DNA of 64,000 nucleotides from Sphingorhabdus lutea (lineage in GTDB: Bacteria > Pseudomonadota > Alphaproteobacteria > Sphingomonadales > Sphingomonadaceae): the NCBI RefSeq assembly GCF_001889025.1, contig NZ_CP018154.1, forward strand, positions 1,292,501 through 1,356,500. The letters run 5' to 3'. Positions 53,529-63,017 of this stretch are shown in pieces. Under the pieces are notes generated by a model that was not told where the DNA came from, ran no database searches, and saw only the letters and a program-made list of their open reading frames with translations. Within the stretch, counting starts at the first letter, position 1. Each line of letters opens with the position of its first letter. The translations under genes were made by a program, and so were the position numbers.

Positions 53529-55310
53529 TTATCCCTTTAACTCTGTTTCAATCCAATCATTTACCTGTTGTTCCAATACGTCCAATGGCACCGCGCCCTG
53601 ACCCAAAACAACATCATGAAATGTGCGAAGGTCAAATTTATTGCCCAATTGCTTTGATGCCTTTTCACGTAATTCGCGAATTTTCAACTCACCAATTTTA
53701 TAGGCCAAAGCCTGACCGGGCCAGCTGATATAACGGTTAACCTCTGCCTCAATATTCGCCTCAGACAAGGCAGTATTATCCTTCATATAATCAATTGCTT
53801 GCTCTTTGCTCCATCCTTTGGAATGGATGCCGGTATCAACGACCAGCCTGCATGCCCGCCACATTTCATAGGACAGGCGGCCCATATTTTTTGCCGGCGT
53901 ATCATATAGGCCCATTTCAATGCCCAACCGCTCTGAATATAGCCCCCATCCTTCAACAAAGGAGGTAAAAAATGCGCCATTTTTGCGAAAATCGGAAAGC
54001 TCTAATTCCTGTTGCAGGGCGATTTGATGATGATGGCCCGGCACGCCTTCATGCACGGAAAGCGCGGGCACTTCCCATAAAGGCCGCTGGTCTAATTTGG
54101 ATGTGTTGACATAGTAAAAACCCGCTATGCCAATTTCTGGTGATCCAGGATTATAATATGCAGTTGTTGTCCCTTCGGCTATTTCGGCGGGAATTTCCTT
54201 TATGCCATAGGGAAGGCGGGGAAGACGGCCAAAAAGAGATGGCATTTTGCCATCAATTTCCTTGGTCACGCGGGCCACATATTCCATCAATTCTTCGGGT
54301 GTTTTTGCATAATATTTCGGATCGGTACGCAAATGTTCGATAAATGCCTCGCGGCTATTAAATCCGGCTTCTTTAGCCACCTCAACCATTTCTGCACGAA
54401 TACGGGCCACCTCTGATAATCCAATATTGTGAATTTCATCGGCGCTTTTATTTGTCGTGGTCATCAATTTGACGCGATAATCATAATATGCAGCGCCCTG
54501 TGGCTGTGCGGAAATGCCCGGCTTTACCGAGCAAGCGGGCTTATATGATGTTAAATACCAATTAAGCTGTTTTTCCAATGCTGGACGGATGATTTTGGAA
54601 TAGGCTACTGCCATTTGCAGGGCATAGCCTTCAAATTCTTCCCTATCCATGCCAATGGGCATGGGTTTTGAATATGGTCCATAAAAACGTGATTTTGTGC
54701 CATCGCCGACAATCAGGCCGCTTATGCTGTTTTCATATCCCTCCATCGCCGCACAGGGCAGGGTGACGCCCAATTTTATCGCCTCGTTGGCGACCTCAAT
54801 TGATTGGTCATTTACCCGTGAAAATTGTTTCATCCGGTTATTATAGCTTTGATAATCGGCGGCATTACGAAAGGGTAAATTGTCCGACATGCTGGCAAAA
54901 TTTTGGTGCCATCCCGACCTGTTGGTGAAATTGATATAGGATTGGGGAAATTTATCGCCCTCTATTGTCTCTAATAATGTGCGTTTCAAAATGCCATAAT
55001 CCACTTTTTCATTGGATGTCAGGCTGGCCATATCTATTTTATTTAACCGATTTAGAAACTCCTCGGCCTTTGCCGCGCGGCGGCGATCTGCCTCGCGGCT
55101 ATACTCGCCGACTTCATTGGCATAATCATCCACGCCCAATGAACTTGCAAAGGTTGGGGCTTCTTTTAACACAAAGGCCCAATATTCATTGGTCAATGCA
55201 GTCACATCGGAAATTTCATTTTCCTGATGCCCGTCAATTGCCTTTGCAGGCATGTTGACATTTGATACCGCCAAACATGCCGTTGATAGAATATATATAT
55301 ATGCCCGCAT
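53529..55310 (-). CDS. exported DUF885 family protein (putative metallopeptidase)
   Basis: A 593-aa protein with a signal peptide (MRAYIYILSTACLAVSNVN, then MPAKA). The DUF885 core contains LSVHEGVPGHHHQIALQQ near residue 405, a His-Glu-Gly-x-Pro-Gly-His pattern regarded as a zinc-peptidase-like site. Upstream is the segment YYNPGSPEIGIAGFYYVNT, and downstream FTSFVEGWGLYSERLG, with the expected third acidic ligand. The start at 55310 is chosen over 55343 because GAGG precedes it, while the sequence before 55343 is not a ribosome site. Peptidase function is inferred. Confidence 0.88.
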   Translation of the reverse strand: MRAYIYILSTACLAVSNVNMPAKAIDGHQENEISDVTALTNEYWAFVLKEAPTFASSLGVDDYANEVGEYSREADRRRAAKAEEFLNRLNKIDMASLTSNEKVDYGILKRTLLETIEGDKFPQSYINFTNRSGWHQNFASMSDNLPFRNAADYQSYNNRMKQFSRVNDQSIEVANEAIKLGVTLPCAAMEGYENSISGLIVGDGTKSRFYGPYSKPMPIGMDREEFEGYALQMAVAYSKIIRPALEKQLNWYLTSYKPACSVKPGISAQPQGAAYYDYRVKLMTTTNKSADEIHNIGLSEVARIRAEMVEVAKEAGFNSREAFIEHLRTDPKYYAKTPEELMEYVARVTKEIDGKMPSLFGRLPRLPYGIKEIPAEIAEGTTTAYYNPGSPEIGIAGFYYVNTSKLDQRPLWEVPALSVHEGVPGHHHQIALQQELELSDFRKNGAFFTSFVEGWGLYSERLGIEMGLYDTPAKNMGRLSYEMWRACRLVVDTGIHSKGWSKEQAIDYMKDNTALSEANIEAEVNRYISWPGQALAYKIGELKIRELREKASKQLGNKFDLRTFHDVVLGQGAVPLDVLEQQVNDWIETELKG

Positions 55311-55366
55311 TGATTTAATCCTCACCTTGTTCAATATTGCCATGATGTTATTGCAGGAGATAAGTC

Positions 55367-55894
55367 TTGGCTAGTATAATTAGTGATTTTTTTGGTAAAA
55401 AGGGACAGGTTTATCGCGTTTCAATTGCGCCAGATAAGATGGAACGGGCGCTTGCCCTGCTATCCATTATCTTATTGACGGCAGCAGTTATTGCGGTGGC
55501 AAAGGGCATGGATCAATGGCATATTCTGCCATGGCAAATTTGGGCGCATCTTGCCACTCTTGCCACTGCATTGGTCATCACGCCGATTATGTTATTGCGA
55601 AAAAGAGGGGACAAATCGCACCGTATTTTCGGATGGATTTGGGCGTTGTCAATGCTTGCCACTGCTTTGATTAGCTTTGATATCAGGTTGACCAATGACG
55701 GGAATTTCAGCCTTATCCACATATTGTCGGTGATAACCGTCATCGGTGTGCCGGTGCTGATTATATCCGCGCGCCGCCGCGATATAAAACGCCACCGTTC
55801 ACAGGCGCGTGGTTTTATCATCGGGGCATTATTGGTCGCTGGATTTTTTACATTTCCTTTTGATCGTTTGTTGGGGCATTGGTTATTTGGTTAA
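55367..55894 (+). CDS. DUF2306-like membrane protein
   Basis: A 175-aa membrane protein with about five hydrophobic helices. WHILPWQIWAHLATLATALVITPIML and RKRGDKSHRIFGWIWALSMLATALISF resemble the DUF2306 family of predicted membrane proteins. It starts with TTG: GGAG lies eight bases upstream and the next ATG would cut 24 residues. It is divergent from the DUF885 gene and convergent with the zinc peptidase gene. Function unknown. Confidence 0.7.
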   Translation: MASIISDFFGKKGQVYRVSIAPDKMERALALLSIILLTAAVIAVAKGMDQWHILPWQIWAHLATLATALVITPIMLLRKRGDKSHRIFGWIWALSMLATALISFDIRLTNDGNFSLIHILSVITVIGVPVLIISARRRDIKRHRSQARGFIIGALLVAGFFTFPFDRLLGHWLFG

Positions 55895-55902
55895 GATGGG
55901 GA

Positions 55903-56823
55903 TTAAAAAATCCCCTCAAATGTGTTGCAATTATTGGGGTTTCCGCTTTGCAATCCGCGATTTAGCCATTGTTTGCGTTGTTCACTGGTGCCGTGGGTAA
56001 AGCTTTCTGGAACGGGGCGGCGGCCTGCATTGCGCATTAATGTGTCGTCGCCAATGGCATTGGCGGCCCGCATGCCTTCTTCTATATCGCCTGATTCCAA
56101 CCTGTCCTTGTTTTTTGCGGCCCACACACCTGCTAAACAATCTGCCTGTAATTCCATGCGCACTTGCAGGGCATTTCCCTCTGCCTCGGATGCGCGGCTT
56201 TGCAATTGGCGTACCTTTGCCGAAATTCCGGTAATGGTTTGGATATGGTGGCCAACCTCATGCGCGATAACATATCGGCGCGCAAAATCGCCCGCTGCGC
56301 CGAATTTTTGATCAAGTTCACTGAAAAAATCATTGTCCAAATATACGCCATTATCGGCTGGGCAATAAAATGGGCCCATGGCCGATTGCGCCGCACCGCA
56401 TCCTGATTGTCCATTTTGGCTAAAAAAGGTAAGGGTGGGGCGGGTATATCCTTGAATCATTTGACCCCATGTTTTGTCAAGAGAGGAAAGAGTGTTGCAC
56501 ACCTCCCTGCTGGAGGCATCAATATTACAGCTTTCTTCTAAATTGCTGCCGCCCTGTCCCTGCACTTGCCCCTGTGTTGCAGGCTGGCCGCCACCCAACA
56601 TGCTGCCCAAATTTAATCCTCCGCCAGCGACAAGGAAATATCCCACAACACCGATGATTAAAATGGTGCCGCAGCCCATTTTGCGATTGCCCAACAACAT
56701 GGGAAGGAAGGAGAGAAGTAAACCCAATCCCCCACCGCCGCCGCCCAGACCGCCGCCGCCGCCAAAATTTCCGCCACGTTGATCGCGGACCTGAATCCCA
56801 TCATCATAATCGTCAAGGCGCAT
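55903..56823 (-). CDS. neutral zinc metallopeptidase, YpfJ family
   Basis: A 306-aa membrane-anchored peptidase of the zinicin YpfJ group. The Gly-rich N-terminus (GGNFGGGGGLGGGGGGLG) precedes one membrane helix (MGCGTILIIGVVGYFLVAGG). The catalytic domain has the zinc motif YVIAHEVGHHIQTITG near residue 191 and the family segments CPADNGVYLDNDFF, MELQADCLAGVWA and THGTSEQRKQWLNRGLQSGNPNNCNTF. Substrate unknown. It is divergent from the following dehydrogenase gene. Confidence 0.92.
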   Translation of the reverse strand: MRLDDYDDGIQVRDQRGGNFGGGGGLGGGGGGLGLLLSFLPMLLGNRKMGCGTILIIGVVGYFLVAGGGLNLGSMLGGGQPATQGQVQGQGGSNLEESCNIDASSREVCNTLSSLDKTWGQMIQGYTRPTLTFFSQNGQSGCGAAQSAMGPFYCPADNGVYLDNDFFSELDQKFGAAGDFARRYVIAHEVGHHIQTITGISAKVRQLQSRASEAEGNALQVRMELQADCLAGVWAAKNKDRLESGDIEEGMRAANAIGDDTLMRNAGRRPVPESFTHGTSEQRKQWLNRGLQSGNPNNCNTFEGIF

Positions 56824-56948
56824 GGATTTTCCCCAGTAAAAAATATATTATCAACAGCATTGCGGTTCTTATCAAAAAACGCAACAATCAAGCATTATTA
56901 TTTTGAATTAAGCCTGAAATAAAGGCCTTACTTTATCAAAGCAGGAGA

Positions 56949-57743
56949 ATGGCATTGACTTTTTTAACCGGCAAAACGGCGCTAATCACCGGATCGACCA
57001 GCGGTATCGGCCTTGGCTATGCAAAAATATTGGCGCAAAATGGGGCCAATGTCATGATGAATGGCTTTGGCGATAGGGATGAAATCAACGCCCATATTGA
57101 CGAGCTTAAAAAACTTGGCGCACCAATGGCAATATATAGCGATGCCGATATGACAAAGCCGGATGAAATTCGCGCTATGGTCGCGCGATGCGATACAGAA
57201 ATGGGCAGCGCGGATATTGTTATCAATAATGCAGGGATTCAGCATGTATCACCCATAGATGAATTTCCCGATGATAAATGGGATGCGGTGATTGCGATTA
57301 TTTTATCATCTGCATTTCATGTGATAAAGGCATGTTTGCCCGCGATGAAGGCAAAGGGATGGGGGCGCATTATCAACACCGGTTCAATGCATAGCTTGGT
57401 CGCATCCCCTTATAAATCCGCCTATAATAGCGCGAAGCACGGGCTTGCCGGATTGACCAAAACCGTTGCGTTGGAGGTGGCGCAGCAGGGAATAACCGTG
57501 AATAATATTTGCCCGGGTTATGTATGGACGCCATTGGTGGAGGGGCAAATTCCTGATACGATGAAGGCGCGCGGGTTAAGCAGGGAGGAAGTGATAAATG
57601 ACGTGCTGCTTGCCAATCAGCCGCAAAAACAATTTGTTCAGGTCGAACAGCTTGCTTCTTTAATGCTCTATCTTTGCCGGGATGAGGCAAGTGCGATAAC
57701 GGGTACAAATTTGTCGGTCGATGGGGGTTGGACCGCACAATAA
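56949..57743 (+). CDS. 3-hydroxybutyrate dehydrogenase
   Basis: A 264-aa short-chain dehydrogenase. Cofactor loop ITGSTSGIGLGYAKIL, NNAGIQHVSPIDEFPDDKWDAVIAIILSSAFH, catalytic Ser/Tyr/Lys in NTGSMHSLVASPYKSAYNSAKHGLAGLTK, and NICPGYVWTPLVEGQI followed by a long lid helix. The spacing and the GIQHV and PYKSAYNSAKHG segments match 3-hydroxybutyrate dehydrogenase, which oxidises the PHB monomer to acetoacetate. AGGAGA precedes the ATG. The isocitrate lyase gene 5 kb away fits acetyl-CoA metabolism, but the two are not in one operon. Confidence 0.85.
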   Translation: MALTFLTGKTALITGSTSGIGLGYAKILAQNGANVMMNGFGDRDEINAHIDELKKLGAPMAIYSDADMTKPDEIRAMVARCDTEMGSADIVINNAGIQHVSPIDEFPDDKWDAVIAIILSSAFHVIKACLPAMKAKGWGRIINTGSMHSLVASPYKSAYNSAKHGLAGLTKTVALEVAQQGITVNNICPGYVWTPLVEGQIPDTMKARGLSREEVINDVLLANQPQKQFVQVEQLASLMLYLCRDEASAITGTNLSVDGGWTAQ

Positions 57744-57772
57744 TAGCCATAAAAATATATAAAGTAGGGAAA

Positions 57773-59143
57773 ATGAAAATGAAAAAATCAATTTTATCAA
57801 TTGGGACGGCGATTTTGTTTGCCGGAGTAGCCAATATGGGCACTAAGGTTAATATTGCCTATGCACAAAATACAGATGTCAAAGCTGCTGTAGCTAAGGA
57901 TATGCCATTATTGATGGAGGTATATCGCGACCTGCACGCAAATCCGGAATTAAGTTTTCAAGAAGTAAGGACGGCGGCAAAATTGGCGGCAGAGGCGCGC
58001 AAATTGGGCTTTGACGTTACCGAAAAGGTCGGCCAAACGGGCGTTGTCGCGGTGATGAAAAATGGTGATGGACCGGTGGTGATGCTGCGCGCGGATATGG
58101 ACGGCCTGCCCGTGATTGAACAAACAGGATTGCCCTATGCATCAAAGGTGGTGGCAAAAACACCCCAAGGGGTGGAAACGGGTGTCATGCATGCTTGCGG
58201 CCATGATACACATATGACCGGATGGCTTGGCACGGCGCGTCAAATGGCGGCGCGTAAAGGGGAATGGTCGGGCACATTGGTCATGATTTTACAGCCTGCG
58301 GAGGAAATTGGATCTGGCGCAAAGGCGATGTTGGATGATGGGCTATATACCCGTTTCCCAAAACCTGATTATGTATTGGGATTTCATGACAATGCCGGAA
58401 ATTTGGCAGGCTCGCTTGCCTATTCCCCCGGATTTGCCCTTGCCAATGTGGACAGTGTGGACATTAAAATATTGGGTGTTGGCGGACATGGTGCATATCC
58501 GCATACGGCCAAAGACCCCATTATTTTGGGCAGCCGTATTGTTACCACCCTGCAAACGTTGGTCAGCCGCGAATTAAACCCACTGGATAGCGCGGTTGTG
58601 ACCGTGGGGTCGTTTCGCAGTGGGGCAAAACATAATATTATTTCTGATGAGGCGGAATTGCTTATCACAGTGCGCAGCTATTCCAACGAAAACCGCCAGC
58701 AAATTTTGGAAGGTATTAAACGCATAGCACGGGGGGAGGCGATTGCCGCCGGAATGCCCGATGATCGGATGCCGATAGTGACGATAAGGGAGAAGGAATT
58801 TACCCCAGCAACCTATAATGACCCAGAATTTTCCAAGGAAATAGCGGGTTTATTTGTCCAGCAATTTGGCGCGGACCGCGTTTCCATTGCCCCGCCAGTG
58901 ATGGGCGGAGAGGATTTTAGCCGTTACCGTATGGCCGACCCCGATAATATTAAATCCATGATTTTTTGGGTTGGCGGCGTGCCTGAAGATAAATGGCAAG
59001 AGGCAGAGGCGAATATAAAGGCAGGAAAACCCTCCGGCCTTGCCTCGCTCCATTCGCCATTTTGGGCGCCTGATGCCCAAAAAGTGGTTTCCGCAGGAAC
59101 AGAGGCAATGACTGTCGCGGCGTTAAAATTGTTAAAAAAATAA
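57773..59143 (+). CDS. exported M20 family amidohydrolase
   Basis: A 456-aa metal-dependent amidohydrolase with a signal peptide (KKSILSIGTAILFAGVANMG... IAYAQN). Active-site segments: DLHANPELSFQE, VVMLRADMDGLPVIEQTGLPYASK, GVMHACGHDTHMTGWLG, ILQPAEEIGSGAKAML, and GGHGAYPHTAKDPI in the dimerisation domain. MGGEDFSRY supplies the last metal site. The HACGHDTH motif is that of IAA-amino-acid/N-acyl-amino-acid hydrolases. Two ATGs at 57773 and 57779 compete; AGGG favours the first. Thirty bp after the dehydrogenase gene, so possibly co-transcribed. Confidence 0.9.
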   Translation: MKMKKSILSIGTAILFAGVANMGTKVNIAYAQNTDVKAAVAKDMPLLMEVYRDLHANPELSFQEVRTAAKLAAEARKLGFDVTEKVGQTGVVAVMKNGDGPVVMLRADMDGLPVIEQTGLPYASKVVAKTPQGVETGVMHACGHDTHMTGWLGTARQMAARKGEWSGTLVMILQPAEEIGSGAKAMLDDGLYTRFPKPDYVLGFHDNAGNLAGSLAYSPGFALANVDSVDIKILGVGGHGAYPHTAKDPIILGSRIVTTLQTLVSRELNPLDSAVVTVGSFRSGAKHNIISDEAELLITVRSYSNENRQQILEGIKRIARGEAIAAGMPDDRMPIVTIREKEFTPATYNDPEFSKEIAGLFVQQFGADRVSIAPPVMGGEDFSRYRMADPDNIKSMIFWVGGVPEDKWQEAEANIKAGKPSGLASLHSPFWAPDAQKVVSAGTEAMTVAALKLLKK

Positions 59144-59168
59144 GAGGAATTTTGGCGGGGTTGGAGGT

Positions 59169-59894
59169 TCAGCCTTCAATCCCGTCAATTGCTACGGTTG
59201 AATTACCCTTTATGCCCGAAATTGTCCGCGCATATTGCATTTCCAAAAATTCACGAAGACGAATTTCAGGTGCGACTTCTTCTTCACTATGCCACCAAAT
59301 GGGATGGGTTAATAATTGTATTGGCCCGCCATTTATAAACGCCTCTTGCTCCGTCGGCATACCAAAACGCCATGCGCCGGTTGAATCTGACATATAGGCA
59401 GCATCCACCATCCATTTTTTGCCATAGGTTGAAATTAACCCGCAAATTTCATCTGGCCCGCGAAGCAGCTCTTTTAACGGGCGGTGAAAGCTCATCATTT
59501 CACATTTTTGGCCGCTTGCATTGGACAGCCAACCGGCTTCCTTCAAAATCGCTTTGTCCATATCTGATTCATGGGTTTGCGTTACGTCATAATGCAGGCC
59601 AATTTTATGGCCAAGTGATGCCAATTTACGCAGCGCTGCGACGCTGTTTTGTTCAAAAATATTGTAAAAAGGGGCAGATGTTAAAATGAAATAGCTTGCG
59701 CTTATACCCTGTGCAGCCTCTAACTTTGCGATGGTGACGGCGGCATCCAAATCAAAATCAATATCATGGCGAATGAAGCATGTTTTTGGTGCAGGATTGG
59801 AAATATCAAATGTTTCAAACCGATATCCATTTTCAGCAAATGTGGAGAGGAGGTTGGAATATCCCTCCTTATTAAATTGATAGCCCACAAACAT
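59169..59894 (-). CDS. polysaccharide deacetylase-like protein
   Basis: A 241-aa protein with the entry motif of the NodB/polysaccharide deacetylase fold: CFIRHDIDFDLDAAVTIAKLEAAQGISASYFILTSAPFYN, then KLASLGHKIGLHYDV, MSFHRPLK and LLTHPIWWH. The Asp pair after RHD and the later His segments could bind metal, though spacing differs from classical members. There is no signal peptide. AAGGGG is immediately next to the ATG; a GTG two codons inside would have better spacing. It is divergent from an LpxD-like gene, 69 bp away, suggesting a surface-glycan role. Confidence 0.7.
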   Translation of the reverse strand: MFVGYQFNKEGYSNLLSTFAENGYRFETFDISNPAPKTCFIRHDIDFDLDAAVTIAKLEAAQGISASYFILTSAPFYNIFEQNSVAALRKLASLGHKIGLHYDVTQTHESDMDKAILKEAGWLSNASGQKCEMMSFHRPLKELLRGPDEICGLISTYGKKWMVDAAYMSDSTGAWRFGMPTEQEAFINGGPIQLLTHPIWWHSEEEVAPEIRLREFLEMQYARTISGIKGNSTVAIDGIEG

Positions 59895-59963
59895 CCCCTT
59901 GTTCTTTGATGCAAAATAATCATAAGACTGGTAAATAGAAATTTTTATAATGCAAGGTGACTT

Positions 59964-60860
59964 ATGAGTGTAACAAATGAACTAAATTCACAAATAATAG
60001 CCGATATGCTGGGCGGGGAGCATGTTGGGGATGTTCGTAATGTCGCGTCGATTTGCACAATAAATCATATCGCACCCAATAATATCATGTTTGTGAAAAG
60101 CTATGATAAATTGGCGCAGCTTAACCTTGCCCCCGATATGACAATTTTAGGGCCAATGGGCGATGCTCCCAATGGCGAATTTACGGTTATTAAGGTTGAA
60201 AATCCGCGTTTCGACATTGCCAAAATTATTGATGCATATTTTTACCATCCTGAATTGGACCGTGAGCATTTGAAAAATGGTATCGCAGAAAATGCCATTA
60301 TTGATGAAACGGCATTTATTTCGGTCAATTGCACCATTGGCCGCGATAGCGTGATTGGTAAAAATGTGGTGATTGAGCCAGGTGTTTATATTGGCCCGCG
60401 CGTTAAAATTGGCGATAATAGTGTGATTAGGGCCAATAGCGTGATTGGCGGCTATGGCTTTGGTTTTGAAAAGGATGAACAGGGCGTCAACCACCGAATC
60501 CCCCATATTGGCGGCGTGGAAATTGGCCAAAATGTCGAAGTGGGCGCATTAACATCCATTTGCAGCGGCACTATCGACCCGACACGCATTGCCGATAATT
60601 GCAAATTGGACGATCATGTTTTTATTGCGCATAATTGCCAAATTGCGGAAAATTGCATGATTATCGCCTGTGCAGAGGTAAGCGGCAGCGTGAAATTGGG
60701 TAAGGGCGTATGGGTTGGCCCAAATGCGACCTTAATCAACGGTATTTCAATTGGCGATGATAGCTTTATTGGAATTGGCGCGGCGGTAACAAAATCTTTC
60801 GAAGACTTGGTAATTGTGGCTGGAAATCCTGCAAAAGTCCTGCGTAAAATTGAAAAATAA
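59964..60860 (+). CDS. LpxD-like UDP-sugar N-acyltransferase (left-handed beta helix)
   Basis: A 298-aa protein whose region 105-290 is a hexapeptide-repeat beta helix (IIDETAFISVNCTIGRDSVIGKNVVIEPGVYIG and onward). The LpxD-type catalytic segment is KLDDHVFIAHNCQIAE with His223. The N-terminal domain is shorter and less LpxD-like than in the lipid A enzyme (PENNIMFVKS-like only). This suggests a paralogue acting on another amino sugar rather than the lipid A gene, which normally lies with lpxA-fabZ. It pairs divergently with the deacetylase-like gene: one could expose an amine and the other re-acylate it. Confidence 0.8.
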   Translation: MSVTNELNSQIIADMLGGEHVGDVRNVASICTINHIAPNNIMFVKSYDKLAQLNLAPDMTILGPMGDAPNGEFTVIKVENPRFDIAKIIDAYFYHPELDREHLKNGIAENAIIDETAFISVNCTIGRDSVIGKNVVIEPGVYIGPRVKIGDNSVIRANSVIGGYGFGFEKDEQGVNHRIPHIGGVEIGQNVEVGALTSICSGTIDPTRIADNCKLDDHVFIAHNCQIAENCMIIACAEVSGSVKLGKGVWVGPNATLINGISIGDDSFIGIGAAVTKSFEDLVIVAGNPAKVLRKIEK

Positions 60861-60863
60861 GGA

Positions 60864-61301
60864 TTAGCTTGAAATGCTAACCCCTGCCATGCTTGGCTTT
60901 GGCCCGCCATTATTTGATGGTGGGGATGATTGCGGCGGTGCTGGGGGGGCATCATTGCTAGGTGCTCCCTTATATTCACCTCTATTTTTGCTCACGCTTG
61001 TTTGACCAGGATTGCCCCATCCGCCATCGCCCGACATAGGGCTGGCATCGTTCATGGGGTCACCAAAGCTGAAAGAGCTGCCATCATCTTCAAATCCTGA
61101 AGACGCATCATTTGTGCCTTCAGGCTTTGCTGCATCTTGCGTACCAGCCGCAGGAGGCGGCGGCAGGGTTTGCGGCGCAGATGCCGCAACCGAAGCCGAA
61201 GGTTGATTTTTATCAAAAACCGGTGCGCTATTTGGGACTAAAGCGGCGGAAAGGCCCGCAACGCCCAATACGCCCATTATACTTTTTTGGATCATGTCCA
61301 T
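60864..61301 (-). CDS. small Pro/Ser/Gly-rich exported protein
   Basis: A 145-aa protein beginning MDMIQKSIMGVLGVAGLSAALVPNS, which looks like a signal sequence. The rest has no fold-like pattern: Pro runs (LPPPPAAG, APPAPPQSSPP), Asp/Gly/Ser stretches and DDGSSFSFGDPMNDASPMSGDGGWG. It probably lies disordered in the periplasm or on the surface. No PEP-CTERM or LPXTG-like tail is present; it ends VSISS. It converges with the LpxD-like gene (3 bp between stops). Unknown function; composition alone makes some doubt about whether it is expressed. Confidence 0.55.
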   Translation of the reverse strand: MDMIQKSIMGVLGVAGLSAALVPNSAPVFDKNQPSASVAASAPQTLPPPPAAGTQDAAKPEGTNDASSGFEDDGSSFSFGDPMNDASPMSGDGGWGNPGQTSVSKNRGEYKGAPSNDAPPAPPQSSPPSNNGGPKPSMAGVSISS

Positions 61302-61460
61302 GAAATTCGCTCCGGATTTGTTTATAATTTATCTATGCAAACTTATACCAAGGCTTAGTTAAAAAAATTAAAATCTTGTTGGTTAATGCGTCAGTAAGGA
61401 TGTTGATTTTTACCTTTTCCTTCACCATTATTTTTGACTATTTTATGGGGAAATTTATGC

Positions 61461-61494
61461 GAAAAAAATCCGCCGATGTTGCCACCGACGGATT
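61461..61494 (-). terminator. Rho-independent terminator of aceA
   Basis: On the minus strand AATCCGTCG pairs with CGGCGGATT (nine pairs, one G-T) around a ten-base loop and is followed by TTTTTT. It lies about 85 bp past the aceA stop, so the transcript has an unusually long 3' end with further hairpins inside. Confidence 0.8.
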
Positions 61495-61498
61495 AGTT

Positions 61499-61568
61499 AT
61501 TTTCCTCCCCAGGAAAATTAGGAGCGCCCTAGATTTAAAGGGCTGTGCCAAGGGGCATTAAACCCCTT
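61499..61568 (-). other. three consecutive hairpins in the aceA 3' region
   Basis: Between the aceA stop and its terminator lie three more stems: ATTTTCCT/AGGAAAAT with a four-base loop (61499-61518), GCCCT/AGGGC (61526-61543), and AAGGGG/CCCCTT (61550-61568). The rest of the 61302-61460 stretch is AT-rich and shows no gene; the open frame on the plus strand at 61376-61561 has no ribosome site. Confidence 0.6.
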
Positions 61569-61578
61569 AGATTAATTA

Positions 61579-62853
61579 TTAAAATTGGTCGGTCTCGGTT
61601 GACTCGCTCATCGCTGTGGTGCTGCTTGCTCCGCCGGCAATTGCCTGGGCAACCATATCGAAATAGCCTGTTCCAACTTCGCGTTGGTGACGCGTTGCGG
61701 TATAACCATTTGCTTCGCTGGCAAATTCGGCCTGTTGCAATTCGCTATATGCCGCCATGCCGCGATCCTTATATCCACGGGCAAGTTCGAACATGCCATA
61801 ATTTAATTGGTGGAAACCGGCAAGGGTAACAAATTGGAATTTATAACCCATTGCGCCAAGTTCACGTTGATATTTTGCAATCACGTCTTTTTCCAAATTC
61901 GCTTCCCAGTTAAATGAGGGGGAGCAATTATAGGCCATCATTTTACCTGGGTGTGCTTTTTGAACCGCCTCTGCAAAACGTTTAGCCTCATCCAGATTTG
62001 GTTTGGATGTTTCCCACCAAATAAGGTCAGCATGTTCAGCAAATGCAATGCCGCGTTTGATACAATGGTCAACACCTGTCCCTTCTTTTAAGCGGAAAAA
62101 GCCTTCTGGAGTGCGTTCGCCAGTTAAAAATTCATGGTCGCGTTCATCAACATCAGAAGTAATTAACTTTGCGCTTTCCGCATCGGTGCGGGCGATAAGC
62201 ACAGTAGGGGTGCCGCATACGTCGGCGGCCAAACGCGCAGCGTTCAGATTGCGAATATGCGCCTGTGTGGGGATAAGAACCTTGCCGCCCAAATGGCCGC
62301 ATTTCTTTTCCGCAGCCAATTGGTCTTCAAAATGGACGCCGGCAACGCCTGCGGCAATATATGCCTTCATAATTTCAAAGCAATTTAATGGTCCGCCAAA
62401 TCCGGCCTCTGCATCGGCCACAATAGGTGCAAACCAATCACGCGATACAGCGCCTTCGCTATGTTCAATTTGATCGGCCCGTTGCAGGGCATTGTTAATT
62501 TTGCGGGCAAGCTCTGGTCCTGCATTTGCGGGATATAATGATTGGTCAGGATACATTGCACCAGCGGTATTTGCATCGGCGGCCACTTGCCAACCGGATA
62601 AGTAAATCGCCTTTAACCCGGCACGCACCATTTGCATACCCTGATTACCGGATAATGCGCCAAGAGCGTTAATATAGGGTTCTTCTTTTAACAAATCCCA
62701 CAATTTATTCGCGGTGCGCTTTGCCAAAGTATATTCAATGGGAACAGAGCCACGTAGGCGGTCAACATCTGCTGGGGTATAGGTGCGGTTAATGCCATCA
62801 AAGCGGCCCTTGGCGGCGGGAACAAAATCATCAAATGATTGGGGAGTTGCCAT
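61579..62853 (-). CDS. aceA: isocitrate lyase
   Basis: First enzyme of the glyoxylate bypass, splitting isocitrate to glyoxylate and succinate for growth on C2 compounds and fatty acids. The 424-aa product has the catalytic signature [14 protein letters not shown] near residue 185. Substrate and metal segments are present: [52 protein letters not shown]-type [14 protein letters not shown] and [11 protein letters not shown]. Short (bacterial) form. It is divergent from an ScfR/RamB-type regulator gene across a 235-bp AT-rich region with repeated motifs, the expected control arrangement. Confidence 0.97.
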   Translation of the reverse strand: MATPQSFDDFVPAAKGRFDGINRTYTPADVDRLRGSVPIEYTLAKRTANKLWDLLKEEPYINALGALSGNQGMQMVRAGLKAIYLSGWQVAADANTAGAMYPDQSLYPANAGPELARKINNALQRADQIEHSEGAVSRDWFAPIVADAEAGFGGPLNCFEIMKAYIAAGVAGVHFEDQLAAEKKCGHLGGKVLIPTQAHIRNLNAARLAADVCGTPTVLIARTDAESAKLITSDVDERDHEFLTGERTPEGFFRLKEGTGVDHCIKRGIAFAEHADLIWWETSKPNLDEAKRFAEAVQKAHPGKMMAYNCSPSFNWEANLEKDVIAKYQRELGAMGYKFQFVTLAGFHQLNYGMFELARGYKDRGMAAYSELQQAEFASEANGYTATRHQREVGTGYFDMVAQAIAGGASSTTAMSESTETDQF

Positions 62854-62864
62854 GTTAAAATCCT

Positions 62865-63017
62865 TTACTAAATTTACAAAAAAGAAATATATTTTCTTGT
62901 TACAAAAGTAATAGCGGCAGTTTTTGGAGTTTTTATAGTATAAACCGAAAAAAAACTGTGTGATTCAATGTATAAACCAACAGTCAATTTGTAATTTAGT
63001 AATATATTTACAAAAGT
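62865..63017. promoter_or_regulatory. aceA/regulator intergenic region with repeated TTACAAA motifs
   Basis: TTACTAAATTTACAAAA (from 62865) reappears inverted, one base shorter, as AATTTGTAATTTAGTAA at 62986-63002. TTACAAAAGT occurs twice in direct orientation (62900-62909 and 63008-63017). These bracket the divergent promoters of aceA and the regulator. The TTTACAAA core resembles the TTTGCAAA core I recall for Corynebacterium RamB sites. Binding is inferred. Confidence 0.5.

Noticed and set aside
60864..61301. PEP-CTERM substrate for the exosortase
   Set aside because: The protein is secreted and Ser/Pro-rich, but its C-terminus has no Pro-Glu-Pro, hydrophobic helix or Arg cluster.
61376..61561. 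61-aa open frame on the plus strand
   Set aside because: No ribosome site, and the sequence is explained by the aceA terminator and hairpins on the other strand.
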